This document shows positions 34,591-40,865 of a DNA stretch of 40,865 nt, piece by piece. The notes below the pieces were generated by a model. That model saw only the letters and a program-made list of their open reading frames with translations. It did not search any database and was not told the origin of the DNA. Numbering within the stretch: position 1 is the stretch's first letter; every line of letters begins with the position of its first letter. This DNA is from Chitinispirillaceae bacterium. Its GTDB lineage: Bacteria > Fibrobacterota > Chitinivibrionia > Chitinivibrionales > Chitinispirillaceae. The translations under genes were made by a program, and so were the position numbers. Location: positions 1 through 40,865 of the forward strand of contig JAFGIN010000196.1 in the NCBI GenBank assembly GCA_016929595.1, written 5' to 3'.

Positions 34591-34911
34591 CTACCCCTTC
34601 GTTTCCTCATCAACCTCTTTTTTAAGCACCTCGATCTCCTGCCGCAACACCTCGAACTCCTCTTCACGACGTTTAAGGTAATTTCTGGTCAGTTCTACCT
34701 TCTCCTGTAAGCCTTCCCTGGTAAGCAGATAGTTCCAGCGGATATTTTCAGGTTCATTTTTGAGCTTTTTTGCGCGGATTAACCCCTTTTCAATCAAACC
34801 GGTTAACACATAGTTGACCTTGCCAAGACTGACACCCAACTTATCGGCAAGCGTACGCTGCGTGTGCGAGGGATTGCTTTCTATCTCTTTTATTACTTTG
34901 TATTCGAACAT
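34591..34911 (-). CDS. MarR family EPS-associated transcriptional regulator
   Basis: A 106-residue winged-helix protein: IESNPSHTQRTLADKLGVSLGKVNYVL is the HTH (shown across residues about 10-36), with LIEKGLIRAKKL as wing region, and a C-terminal coiled coil rich in Glu/Arg/Lys (RREEEFEVLRQEIEVLKKEV). This is the arrangement of the EPS-associated MarR-type regulators (TIGR04176-like), which sit at the head of exopolysaccharide clusters. The 8-bp repeat array begins 5 nt before its ATG, so no Shine-Dalgarno sequence is seen. It may act at the palindromes described here; that is inference. Confidence 0.83.
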   Translation of the reverse strand: MFEYKVIKEIESNPSHTQRTLADKLGVSLGKVNYVLTGLIEKGLIRAKKLKNEPENIRWNYLLTREGLQEKVELTRNYLKRREEEFEVLRQEIEVLKKEVDEETKG

Positions 34912-34916
34912 AATTG

Positions 34917-34964
34917 GTGACTGAGTGACTGAGTGACTGAGTGACTAAGTGACTAAGTGACTAA
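34917..34964. repeat. Tandem 8-bp repeat, six units (GTGACTGA x3, GTGACTAA x3)
   Basis: Six adjacent units immediately before the start codon of the MarR-type gene, followed by a GTGGCTGTGCGGACT variant. It is the longest perfect array in the window. Confidence 0.95.
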
Positions 34965-35365
34965 GTGGCTGTGCGGACTGTGCGGACTGTGTGAATAAGT
35001 GACGAGTGACTTACTAAGTTATATACTCGCAATGTATGAATTGATTATTTGTTTTAAGATTGTATTTGTACTTCGCAGTAGCCACCCTTTTCCCGACTTA
35101 GTGACTTAGTCACAAGTCACTAAGTCACTATCTTTTTTCCCAACTTAGTCACTCAGTCACAAGTCACTAAGTCACTATTTTCCCCGTCCGGGCGCACCTT
35201 TCCCCCGTCACGTCCGAAAAGGCTTTGAAAAGGTTGGTGATCTGCAAAACTCAAATGGCTTTAGTTTCAAAACCAGCCATAATCACCAAACTGTTCAATC
35301 ATTGAACAAGATACTATCGGGCAGTATAAAGATTCAAGAAAAACTATATGCATCATTGCAGTTTT
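34965..35365. other. Non-coding spacer with repeat blocks and palindrome
   Basis: I see no gene. Two nearly identical 8-bp-repeat blocks are at 35097-35130 and 35144-35177. A GTTGGTGAT ... ATCACCAAAC inverted repeat (about 35244-35291) stands beside the palindrome at 35292-35308. The stretch probably holds the leader and promoter of the MarR-type gene. Confidence 0.6.
35292..35337 (-). promoter_or_regulatory. Palindrome TGTTCA-N5-TGAACA with promoter-like boxes (copy 2)
   Basis: The palindrome is at 35292-35308. On the minus strand TATCTT (35308-35313) and, 18 nt further, TTGAAT (35332-35337) precede it. The sequence TAGTATCTTGTTCAAT is shared exactly with the copy at 24395. The downstream gene is the MarR-type regulator about 380 bp away. 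Confidence 0.5.
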
Positions 35366-35533
35366 TCACCAATGCTTATTTCCAGTTTTTAAAAATTTTA
35401 AATAACCCGGTAATTTCATACAGATTTTTTCAGCAACAACCTCAAAATAGGTATGATATGTGAGATTTCGGTCATCACACATCAAAAGAGCACATTCGAC
35501 TCCATTAAGAAGATTAATTGTCAAATACCAACA
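35366..35533 (-). pseudogene. Remnant of HI0074-type HEPN (NTase substrate-binding) protein
   Basis: A minus-strand open stretch with no start codon at the expected place reads LLNGVECALLMCDDRNLTYHTY in two parts, then FEVVAEKICMKLPGYLKFL and a stop at 35366-35368. DDRNLTxHTYxExxAExI is the hallmark of HI0074-like HEPN proteins, with an intact RX4HXY. The N-terminal half is missing (upstream frame closed by TAA), so this is a fragment. Confidence 0.72.
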
Positions 35534-35596
35534 TTAAAAACATGTCTGCATATCTGTTGAATGGAAACATGATACTTTCACTCAATGCGATCATAG

Positions 35597-36166
35597 CTAC
35601 CGTTCATAAATTGTTTGATCAGCTTCTTCAATAGACTTGACCCATGAATTATTAATAGTCACGCAGGCCCGACCCAGCCCCTCTACCGAAAGCACTAGCC
35701 GTGAATTTCCCCGGATTTCTGCAATTATTCCCTGAAGTCCCTTCAAAGGGCCATATTCGATTGCAACCGGCATTCCTTCAACAAATTCCTCCAATGGTTC
35801 AATCGGAAACTGCCCCTGAATAACCCGGAGAATCTGATCGCACTCCCTTACAAACCGGCTCTGGTTTCGCACCTCCATTAGATTAACTACCCTGCCGGTG
35901 GAAAAGATATTTATTGGAGTATTTTGTGCAAAACAGAGATATCCCGGAAAAAGAGGAACGTTGAATAACCGCGGTTTTTTTGTACCTGGCCGGGGAGTGT
36001 TTTTTACTACAAGAGGTAAAAAATATTCAATACTTTGTTCCAGCAAGTCACCAGCAAGCAACTTTTCCTGGCGGGGTTTGACCTTTGCAATCCACCAGCG
36101 TTCTGTTGCATCTTTAAGGGAACGATCCGGAAACCTGACAGGTAAAGAATCTGTATGTTTGAGCAT
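35597..36166 (-). CDS. NusG-like transcription antiterminator (RfaH/UpxY type)
   Basis: NusG paralogue of 189 residues from the chosen start. NGN domain: RWWIAKVKPRQEKLLAGDLL, VPLFPGYLCFAQ. KOW domain: YGPLKGLQGIIAEIRG. I choose ATG 36166 (MLKHTDSL), with AAGGA 9 nt upstream, over 36190 and 36280. The longer forms would place the palindrome at 36180-36196 inside the coding region. As the first gene of the minus-strand cluster, it probably promotes read-through of the long polysaccharide operon, as RfaH and UpxY do in their hosts. Confidence 0.87.
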   Translation of the reverse strand: MLKHTDSLPVRFPDRSLKDATERWWIAKVKPRQEKLLAGDLLEQSIEYFLPLVVKNTPRPGTKKPRLFNVPLFPGYLCFAQNTPINIFSTGRVVNLMEVRNQSRFVRECDQILRVIQGQFPIEPLEEFVEGMPVAIEYGPLKGLQGIIAEIRGNSRLVLSVEGLGRACVTINNSWVKSIEEADQTIYER

Positions 36167-36179
36167 GAGATGGGATCCT

Positions 36180-36228
36180 TGTTCATTCATTGAACAAGAA
36201 TAATACAAAATTCCTGCCTGAACCGCAA
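36180..36228 (-). promoter_or_regulatory. Promoter and palindrome of the NusG-like gene (copy 3)
   Basis: Minus strand: TTGCGG (36223-36228), 17-nt spacer, TATTAT (36200-36205), then the palindrome TGTTCA-N5-TGAACA (36180-36196). It starts 3 nt after the -10 box and ends where the AAGGA ribosome site begins. This is the geometry of an operator over the transcription start. The third copy of the palindrome in the window. Confidence 0.55.
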
Positions 36229-36471
36229 GGTTTTTGGACTTTCTGCACCTTTTTATCCCCAAAATTATTTCGTGACACAATTTATTATAAACCCTGTAAC
36301 CAAATGGTTAAGCATTTGATTATTTTTATATCCTGATCATCACTTTTTGGCTGGAAAATAGATCTGCTCAAACAATTATTTTAATTTTTGGGATTTTCCG
36401 CCCATAAAGAGGATTCTATTAAACAAATTCAGCCGCTTCAGGCCATACAATTAACAAAGTGTAGTGAGATT
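36229..36471. other. Intergenic region between nusG-like gene and dprA
   Basis: Divergent promoter region. Apart from the box pair on the minus strand no RNA gene or repeat is seen. The dprA frame is open upstream to a TTG at 36388, but no homology supports that extension. Confidence 0.5.
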
Positions 36472-37578
36472 ATGACACTTTACTGGATAGCACTTAATTC
36501 AATCCGAGGACTTGGCCCTGTCAAAATCGCCCGACTAATTGAACTGTTTCATCAACCGGATCTGATTTTTAAAGAGAATAGCAATAACCTTCTGAAAACC
36601 GGTATACTCAATAACCAATGCTGCCAGCAAATACAAAATCCACAGACGATTCATGATGCTGAGGCTCTCATTGACAAAACAAACAAAGCCGGAATCTCCA
36701 TTATATCGCTCGCGGAAAAACACTACCCACAATATTTAAAAGAGATTTTTGCACCTCCTCCAGTCCTTTTTGTTAAAGGAAACCTCTCTATTTTTAATAA
36801 GCACGCTGTATCTATCGTTGGAACACGTACACCAACTCAGTATGGTAAAGCCGCAACCCTTCAGATAGTCAAAGGTCTTGTTGACAGCAATCTCACTATT
36901 GTAAGTGGTATGGCTCGTGGGATCGACACCATTGCGCATGAAAGTACCCTGTCGATGAATGGATCTACCATCGCTGTGCTTGGCTGCGGTATTGATGTCG
37001 TTTATCCAAAATCGAATCTTGATCTCTGGGAACGCATCGGAGAAAAAGGGGTACTTGTATCAGAGTTCAATCCAGGTACTCCTCCCGAATCGTATAATTT
37101 TCCACGTCGGAACAGAATCATCAGCGGTTTATCAGCTGCGACTATTGTTGTAGAAGCCGGTGAGCGAAGCGGAAGCCTCATTACAGCAGACTATGCACTT
37201 CAGCAGGGACGAGAGGTGTTTGCGGTTCCAGGCCCGATTACTTCATCATTGAGTTCCGGTACATTCAAATTACTTCGTGATGGAGCAATACCTGCACGAA
37301 GCGGGCTTGAAATTGCGGAATCGTTGAGCATGGTCACACTTTCAGCTCTTAAGCGAGCATCCGTTTCAGCTCCACAAAAAATGCAGATATCATTACCGGA
37401 AAATGAACAGAACATCTTTAGATTTATCTCCGATCAACCCCTCCGCATTGATGAATTGCTTGAGATAAGTGGTTGCACTCTCAATGAAACATTCGGTATA
37501 CTTTTAAATCTCGAACTTAAAGGACTGATCAAACAGATAAATGGCCAGCACTATATCAAAACAGAGAGCTATCAGTAA
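36472..37578 (+). CDS. dprA: DNA-processing protein DprA
   Basis: A 368-residue DprA that binds incoming single-stranded DNA and loads RecA during transformation. It has an N-terminal HhH-like region (IRGLGPVKIARLIELF), the Rossmann-like core (VSIVGTRTPTQYG, IVSGMARGIDTIAHE, AVLGCGIDVVYP, FPRRNRIISGLS, VEAGERSGSLITADYAL, VFAVPGP) and a C-terminal winged helix (LRIDELLEISGCTLNE). I start at ATG 36472 (MTLYWIAL); the longer form from TTG 36388 has no family support. The GTGAGATT before the ATG is a weak ribosome site. Confidence 0.93.
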   Translation: MTLYWIALNSIRGLGPVKIARLIELFHQPDLIFKENSNNLLKTGILNNQCCQQIQNPQTIHDAEALIDKTNKAGISIISLAEKHYPQYLKEIFAPPPVLFVKGNLSIFNKHAVSIVGTRTPTQYGKAATLQIVKGLVDSNLTIVSGMARGIDTIAHESTLSMNGSTIAVLGCGIDVVYPKSNLDLWERIGEKGVLVSEFNPGTPPESYNFPRRNRIISGLSAATIVVEAGERSGSLITADYALQQGREVFAVPGPITSSLSSGTFKLLRDGAIPARSGLEIAESLSMVTLSALKRASVSAPQKMQISLPENEQNIFRFISDQPLRIDELLEISGCTLNETFGILLNLELKGLIKQINGQHYIKTESYQ

Positions 37579-37584
37579 TTTTTT

Positions 37585-37872
37585 ATGAAAAAACGTACAC
37601 AGACTACTATATGGATCATTATTTCGATAGTTCTTTTTTTTCTTGCGATTTCACTATTCGGAAACCAGGGGATTATTGTCGTTTTTAAAGCATACAACGA
37701 AAACCGTTCTCTCACTGAGCAGATCGATGAAAGTAAGCGAACTATCGATTCACTCAAGGATGAAATTGAACGGCTTAAAAACGATACCGCGTATATCGAA
37801 AAAATCGCCAGAGAGAAACTGGGTATGGCAAGACGAAATGAGAAGATCTATAAATTTATCGAAGAGAAGTAA
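37585..37872 (+). CDS. ftsB: FtsB/DivIC-like septum protein
   Basis: A 95-residue bitopic membrane protein: short basic N-terminus, a transmembrane helix (IWIIISIVLFFLAISLF, about residues 9-26), a periplasmic coiled coil (about 38-68, with EQIDESKRTIDSLKDEIERL) and the end IAREKLGMARRNEKIYKF, which matches the REKLGMxxxGE block of FtsB/DivIC. It links the divisome subunits FtsQ and FtsL. It is 6 bp after dprA and probably cotranscribed. Confidence 0.83.
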   Translation: MKKRTQTTIWIIISIVLFFLAISLFGNQGIIVVFKAYNENRSLTEQIDESKRTIDSLKDEIERLKNDTAYIEKIAREKLGMARRNEKIYKFIEEK

Positions 37873-37902
37873 TGAAATCACAAACACTCATTTTTCGCAA
37901 TC

Positions 37903-37962
37903 CCCCATCCGCCTTCGGCACCTTCCCCCGCTTACGAGGGAAGGAAAGGATAGGAGACTGCA
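37903..37962. repeat. Intergenic GC-rich hairpin repeat (CCGCCTTCGGCACCTTCCC type)
   Basis: CCGCCTTCGGC is followed by CCTTCCCCC-GCTTAC-GAGGGAAGG, a stem-loop. This type of intergenic element is widespread in bacterial genomes. At 37969-38010 a run of ACTAATCACCAGTCACTTGCC is another microrepeat. No gene is seen in 37873-38014. Confidence 0.6.
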
Positions 37963-38014
37963 CTATACACTCAAGACTAATCACCAGTCACTTGCCACTA
38001 TCCACTAATTCCCC

Positions 38015-38782
38015 ATGAGTATACATAAGACAAGCTCTATTGTATTATCTACCACTCCATATCGTGAATCGAGTCTTATTGTCACCCTTTTCAGTGTTGA
38101 CTATGGTAGATTTCAGGGCATTGCAAAAGGAATCCGCTCGGCTTCAAAATATTCAACACCCCTGGAACGAGGCATGCTCATCGAGCATATCGTTTATGTC
38201 AAAAAGACCAGAGAGATACAGACACTTGCAGATATTCAGGTCTCCGATTTTTTCCCTGAAATAAGAGGAAATATCGAAAAAACTTCAGTAAGAGATACCG
38301 CATTTGAGTTACTGATTTCATCACTGAAACCCGGTGACCGGAATCCCGAGCTATTCTCATTTGTTCTTGACTTCCTTTCCTTTTTGTCCACTCCCGAAAT
38401 AACGCAAAATACGTTACTTTTCCTTTTGTGGAGCTTTCATTTCCGGTTTGCATCAATAATGGGATTTGAAACCAACTTTTCAACCTGCACACACTGCAGT
38501 AAAACTTTAGTATCAACTCAATCCGGTGGCTACCTGAATCATGATCAGGGGGGTATCGTCTGCAACAGTTGTGGAAAATCGCATCTTGGCGATGACCTTT
38601 TCATACCTTCAGAATTGCTATCGTGCCAGTCATTCACTGATATTCCAGAAACTTTTTCCTCATTATTACCTTCACACCAGTGGCTGCGCCTTATTCGCCT
38701 CGCATCCTCTTACTGCCGCATTCATTTTGATCTGAAATATCCATTCCGTTCGCTTGATTTTCTTGAGCAGGTTTTCAAATAA
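38015..38782 (+). CDS. recO: DNA repair protein RecO
   Basis: A 255-residue RecO: N-terminal OB fold (SSIVLSTTPYRESSLIVTLFS, then GRFQGIAKGIRS), a helical domain, and a C4 zinc-binding site (CTHC ... CNSCG, at about 166-190) that interrupts it. RecO mediates RecA loading with RecR. The last codon and stop run into the 105-bp repeat. Confidence 0.92.
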   Translation: MSIHKTSSIVLSTTPYRESSLIVTLFSVDYGRFQGIAKGIRSASKYSTPLERGMLIEHIVYVKKTREIQTLADIQVSDFFPEIRGNIEKTSVRDTAFELLISSLKPGDRNPELFSFVLDFLSFLSTPEITQNTLLFLLWSFHFRFASIMGFETNFSTCTHCSKTLVSTQSGGYLNHDQGGIVCNSCGKSHLGDDLFIPSELLSCQSFTDIPETFSSLLPSHQWLRLIRLASSYCRIHFDLKYPFRSLDFLEQVFK

Positions 38783-39004
38783 CCACTAAATACACAAAAA
38801 AGAAAATACCTACAAAAAAAACTATCCTCAGCCAACTTTTTTGCCTTTTTTTCGTGTCTTTCGTGCCTTTCGTGGTTCCTCTTCAAGATTTCAACCACTA
38901 AATACACTAAAGGCACTAAAAAGAAAAATATCTAACAAAAAAACTATCCTCAGTCTACTTTTTTGCCTTTTTTTCGTGCCTTTCGTGCCTTTCGTGGTTC
39001 CTCT
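38781..39004. repeat. Two direct copies of a ~105-bp repeat
   Basis: Copy A (38781-38883) and copy B (38893-39004). Each begins AACCACTAAATACAC, carries ACTATCCTCAG in the middle, and ends in TTTCGTGCCTTTCGTGGTTCCTCT. The end of each can pair with its beginning (CGTGGTT / AACCAC). Motifs of the kind TTTCGTGCCTTTCGTGGTT are found in many genomes. The region separates recO from the convergent GH45 gene. Confidence 0.9.
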
Positions 39005-39047
39005 CCGTTGTATTGGTGTGGGGATAAATTGTTTCGATCAAATCTGA

Positions 39048-40511
39048 TCAGGGTCTTGGATGAAATGCCGAGTAATACAGGTCGATCAACACCTGAGGAC
39101 ATTCAACTTCTTTATAAGTAAATGTTGGATTGTCAACAGCATGCATCCATTCAACGTACCAGATACAACCATCATACAGATCGCGCAATGCCGGATTTTT
39201 TCCAAAGAGATTATCACACATGCTGCGAACACACAACTTCACATCTTCTGTTTCTGCATCCCAGCCAAGCTTCTCACGACACGTTGATGTAAATCCGCCA
39301 TAACCTTTTCCGACAAGTGATTCGTTATTGACATCAACACCCCACTGCTTCTGACAACCACTTCTGAAAGCCCCCAATCCTCCCCCGGGAATCATCATGT
39401 CGAATTGACCTCCACCAACATCATGCCCGATATTGGAAGCCATGACAATCATGCTTTTCCCTTTCATCAACAGATGAGCCGGCTTTGGATCACCATGTTT
39501 GAAACCGCCATCAAAATCAACCTGATAACATTTACCACAGATATCGGTATTGGCAGGAACCGCTGCAAAACCAAGTGCGAGTTCATCACAAACAGCATAC
39601 GGCACATGACTGTAACACATGTACGCTTCCCCATCCTGATCACATCCACTCCTTGTCCCCTGAACACCAGTCCAGGTCCCATTGGTAACAGTCTTGAAAC
39701 AGGGAATCTCTTTACCATCCTTGTCACAGTTTGCAGCATACCGTTTTGTCTGTTCCGGCCATGAACAATGCGGTTTACAGCAATCCCAGTAACGCGATCC
39801 CCACCCTTTCTGACCACCGGACACTGGAGATGGTTTAAGTCCGTTGCATTTTTTTGTAATGTTTGCCAGACGTGATGCTCTCTGCATTGTGATCTGAATG
39901 CCACTTTTCGTGTATGATGTCAACACATAAGATGTATCAACATATCCTTCAGCGCTGAACTGTATCGTATCAAGTATTGCCTGAGCACTCAGGGTTCTGC
40001 CACTTCGAAGACCCGTTTCACTTGGTACCATACCCGATGAAGCAACTCTATATCTGAAAATAGATTTACTTTCTTCATAAGAAACAGCTATCAGATAAAC
40101 GCCAGTACTGAACGTATTCATTGGCAGGACAATATTATTCAACCCCGGGGACAAGATAGTAGTTGACATATTATACATCAGTTTACCAGATATCGCATAG
40201 ATTGCTACACTCACCTTTGAATGATTTCTCAGAAACACCCTGAGATCCGATCCACGTAAAACCGCCTCAGGAATGAGCCCTTCGATTTTCAATTGACGAA
40301 CAGAAGTAACCTCACCCTTGAGAGTAAACTGCCCGCTGGTATCGGTGACCGTATCAATATCGGTATAACCTGCAAGTGATACTTTAACTCCTGAAATCGA
40401 TTTTCCGGTTGAATTTATAACTTTCCCGCTCAATGAAATTGTTTGAGCATTTATTATCCAGGTGAGCAGTAATACCATCGCTGCAGAAATTGCTCTGTAC
40501 TTTAGTGTCAT
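39048..40511 (-). CDS. Secreted GH45 endoglucanase
   Basis: A 487-residue secreted cellulase. There is a Sec signal peptide (about residues 1-22, AAMVLLLTWIINA before QT). It is followed by a carboxypeptidase-regulatory-like beta sandwich (GKVINSTGKSISGVKVSL, about 28-70), a Por/T9SS-type sorting-like module (SVAIYAISGKLMYNMS, then LNNIVLP and FSTGVYLIAV, about 95-150), and the GH45 catalytic domain from about 215. Catalytic Asp residues are in GSRYWDCCKPHCSW and in GQFDMMIPGGG. The abundant cysteines are typical of GH45. It hydrolyses beta-1,4-glucan. The sorting-like module lies before, not after, the catalytic domain. TAAGG before the ATG serves as ribosome site. Confidence 0.9.
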   Translation of the reverse strand: MTLKYRAISAAMVLLLTWIINAQTISLSGKVINSTGKSISGVKVSLAGYTDIDTVTDTSGQFTLKGEVTSVRQLKIEGLIPEAVLRGSDLRVFLRNHSKVSVAIYAISGKLMYNMSTTILSPGLNNIVLPMNTFSTGVYLIAVSYEESKSIFRYRVASSGMVPSETGLRSGRTLSAQAILDTIQFSAEGYVDTSYVLTSYTKSGIQITMQRASRLANITKKCNGLKPSPVSGGQKGWGSRYWDCCKPHCSWPEQTKRYAANCDKDGKEIPCFKTVTNGTWTGVQGTRSGCDQDGEAYMCYSHVPYAVCDELALGFAAVPANTDICGKCYQVDFDGGFKHGDPKPAHLLMKGKSMIVMASNIGHDVGGGQFDMMIPGGGLGAFRSGCQKQWGVDVNNESLVGKGYGGFTSTCREKLGWDAETEDVKLCVRSMCDNLFGKNPALRDLYDGCIWYVEWMHAVDNPTFTYKEVECPQVLIDLYYSAFHPRP

Positions 40512-40865
40512 CTTTTTACCTTAAACGATTAAATGAATCTTCTTAGTTACTGTATTCATTAGTGATACTTCAGCCGTAATAAGATAATTAATTTTCAGTT
40601 CTATGAATTAAACAAATTTATAAACTCATTACTTACTACTCAGAAGGTATACAGAATTCAGTAATCAGAAGTAGAAATGAAAGCCTCTGCATTATTCGAT
40701 CGTTGAAGTTGAGCTGATTTGGCATGTAGTACCTGCTGTTGTACAAAAACGGTACACAGTAAAGAGAAATATAAAAAAATGTGGGTATGCATTTGGTTGG
40801 TATGAGAATACTCATCGATTCGCATATCGCCTCACCCCACTTCGACTCAGCTCAGTGACCGCCTC
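40512..40865. other. Upstream region of the GH45 gene
   Basis: No gene is supported. There is a small inverted repeat TGTAC ... GTACA (40740-40756), and at the right edge CTTCGACTCAGCTCAGTGACCG, a version of a widely spread intergenic repeat that runs out of the window. Confidence 0.5.

Noticed and set aside
24224-35177. Could the short repeats be a CRISPR array?
   Set aside because: Units are 8 bp and adjacent, without unique spacers of constant length, and there are no cas genes.
36388-36471. Longer N-terminus of DprA from TTG 36388
   Set aside because: The 28 extra residues have no family similarity, and ATG 36472 gives the normal DprA start.
38722-38916. Short minus-strand frame with HERHERHEKKAKK
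   Set aside because: It is the translation of the 105-bp repeat and antisense to recO; such peptides arise from this repeat type.

Overview
The window looks like a chromosomal segment of an AT-rich, Gram-negative-type bacterium. The most likely placement is Fibrobacterota (Chitinispirillum-like) or a neighbouring cellulolytic lineage. This is an inference from the secreted GH45 endoglucanase with a Por/T9SS-like sorting module and from the general gene style; no rRNA or phylogenetic marker was compared.

Layout. (1) 43-1530: an IS66-like transposase on the + strand closes the left end of a polysaccharide locus. (2) 1595-22518, all on the minus strand: a Wzx/Wzy-type surface polysaccharide cluster. 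It holds at least seven glycosyltransferases, a Wzy-like polymerase, a Wzx flippase, a hexapeptide acyltransferase and a broken methyltransferase. It also holds two nucleotide-sugar pathways: a UDP-L-FucNAc or UDP-L-QuiNAc pathway (2-epimerase, CapE-type dehydratase, RmlD-type reductase), and a CDP-3,6-dideoxyhexose pathway (ddhA, ddhB, ddhC, plus ddhD at 23465-24208). The CDP pathway is extended by a YerE-like ThDP enzyme and a YerF-like reductase, which suggests a branched yersiniose-type sugar. (3) 22590-34550: a mosaic island of MNT/HEPN nucleotidyltransferase modules, AbiEii-type nucleotidyltransferases, a YgiT/DUF4258 pair, an AAA-PDDEXK ATPase and many broken relatives. Polysaccharide genes (ddhD, wzz) are interleaved with it. 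(4) 34591-36166: a MarR-type EPS-associated regulator and a NusG/RfaH-like antiterminator, probably the first gene of the long minus-strand transcription unit. (5) 36472-38782, + strand: housekeeping dprA, an ftsB-like gene and recO. (6) 39048-40511, minus: a secreted GH45 cellulase.

How it works together: the NusG-like protein and the MarR-type regulator would control a >30 kb operon that makes nucleotide sugars, assembles repeat units, flips them (Wzx), polymerises them (Wzy) and sets chain length (Wzz). No initiating phosphoglycosyltransferase, Wza or Wzc-kinase gene is present here, so those must lie elsewhere.

The most unusual signals are non-coding. A family of 8-bp tandem repeats (GTGACTAA/GTGACTGA) sits at module borders, carries stop codons in all six reading frames in its TAA form, and is also found in frame inside the start of wzz. 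A 17-bp palindrome (TGTTCA-N5-TGAACA) occurs three times, each in the same promoter-like context. Several toxin-antitoxin-like genes survive only as remnants, some with no long open frame, and they record repeated replacement of one module by another.
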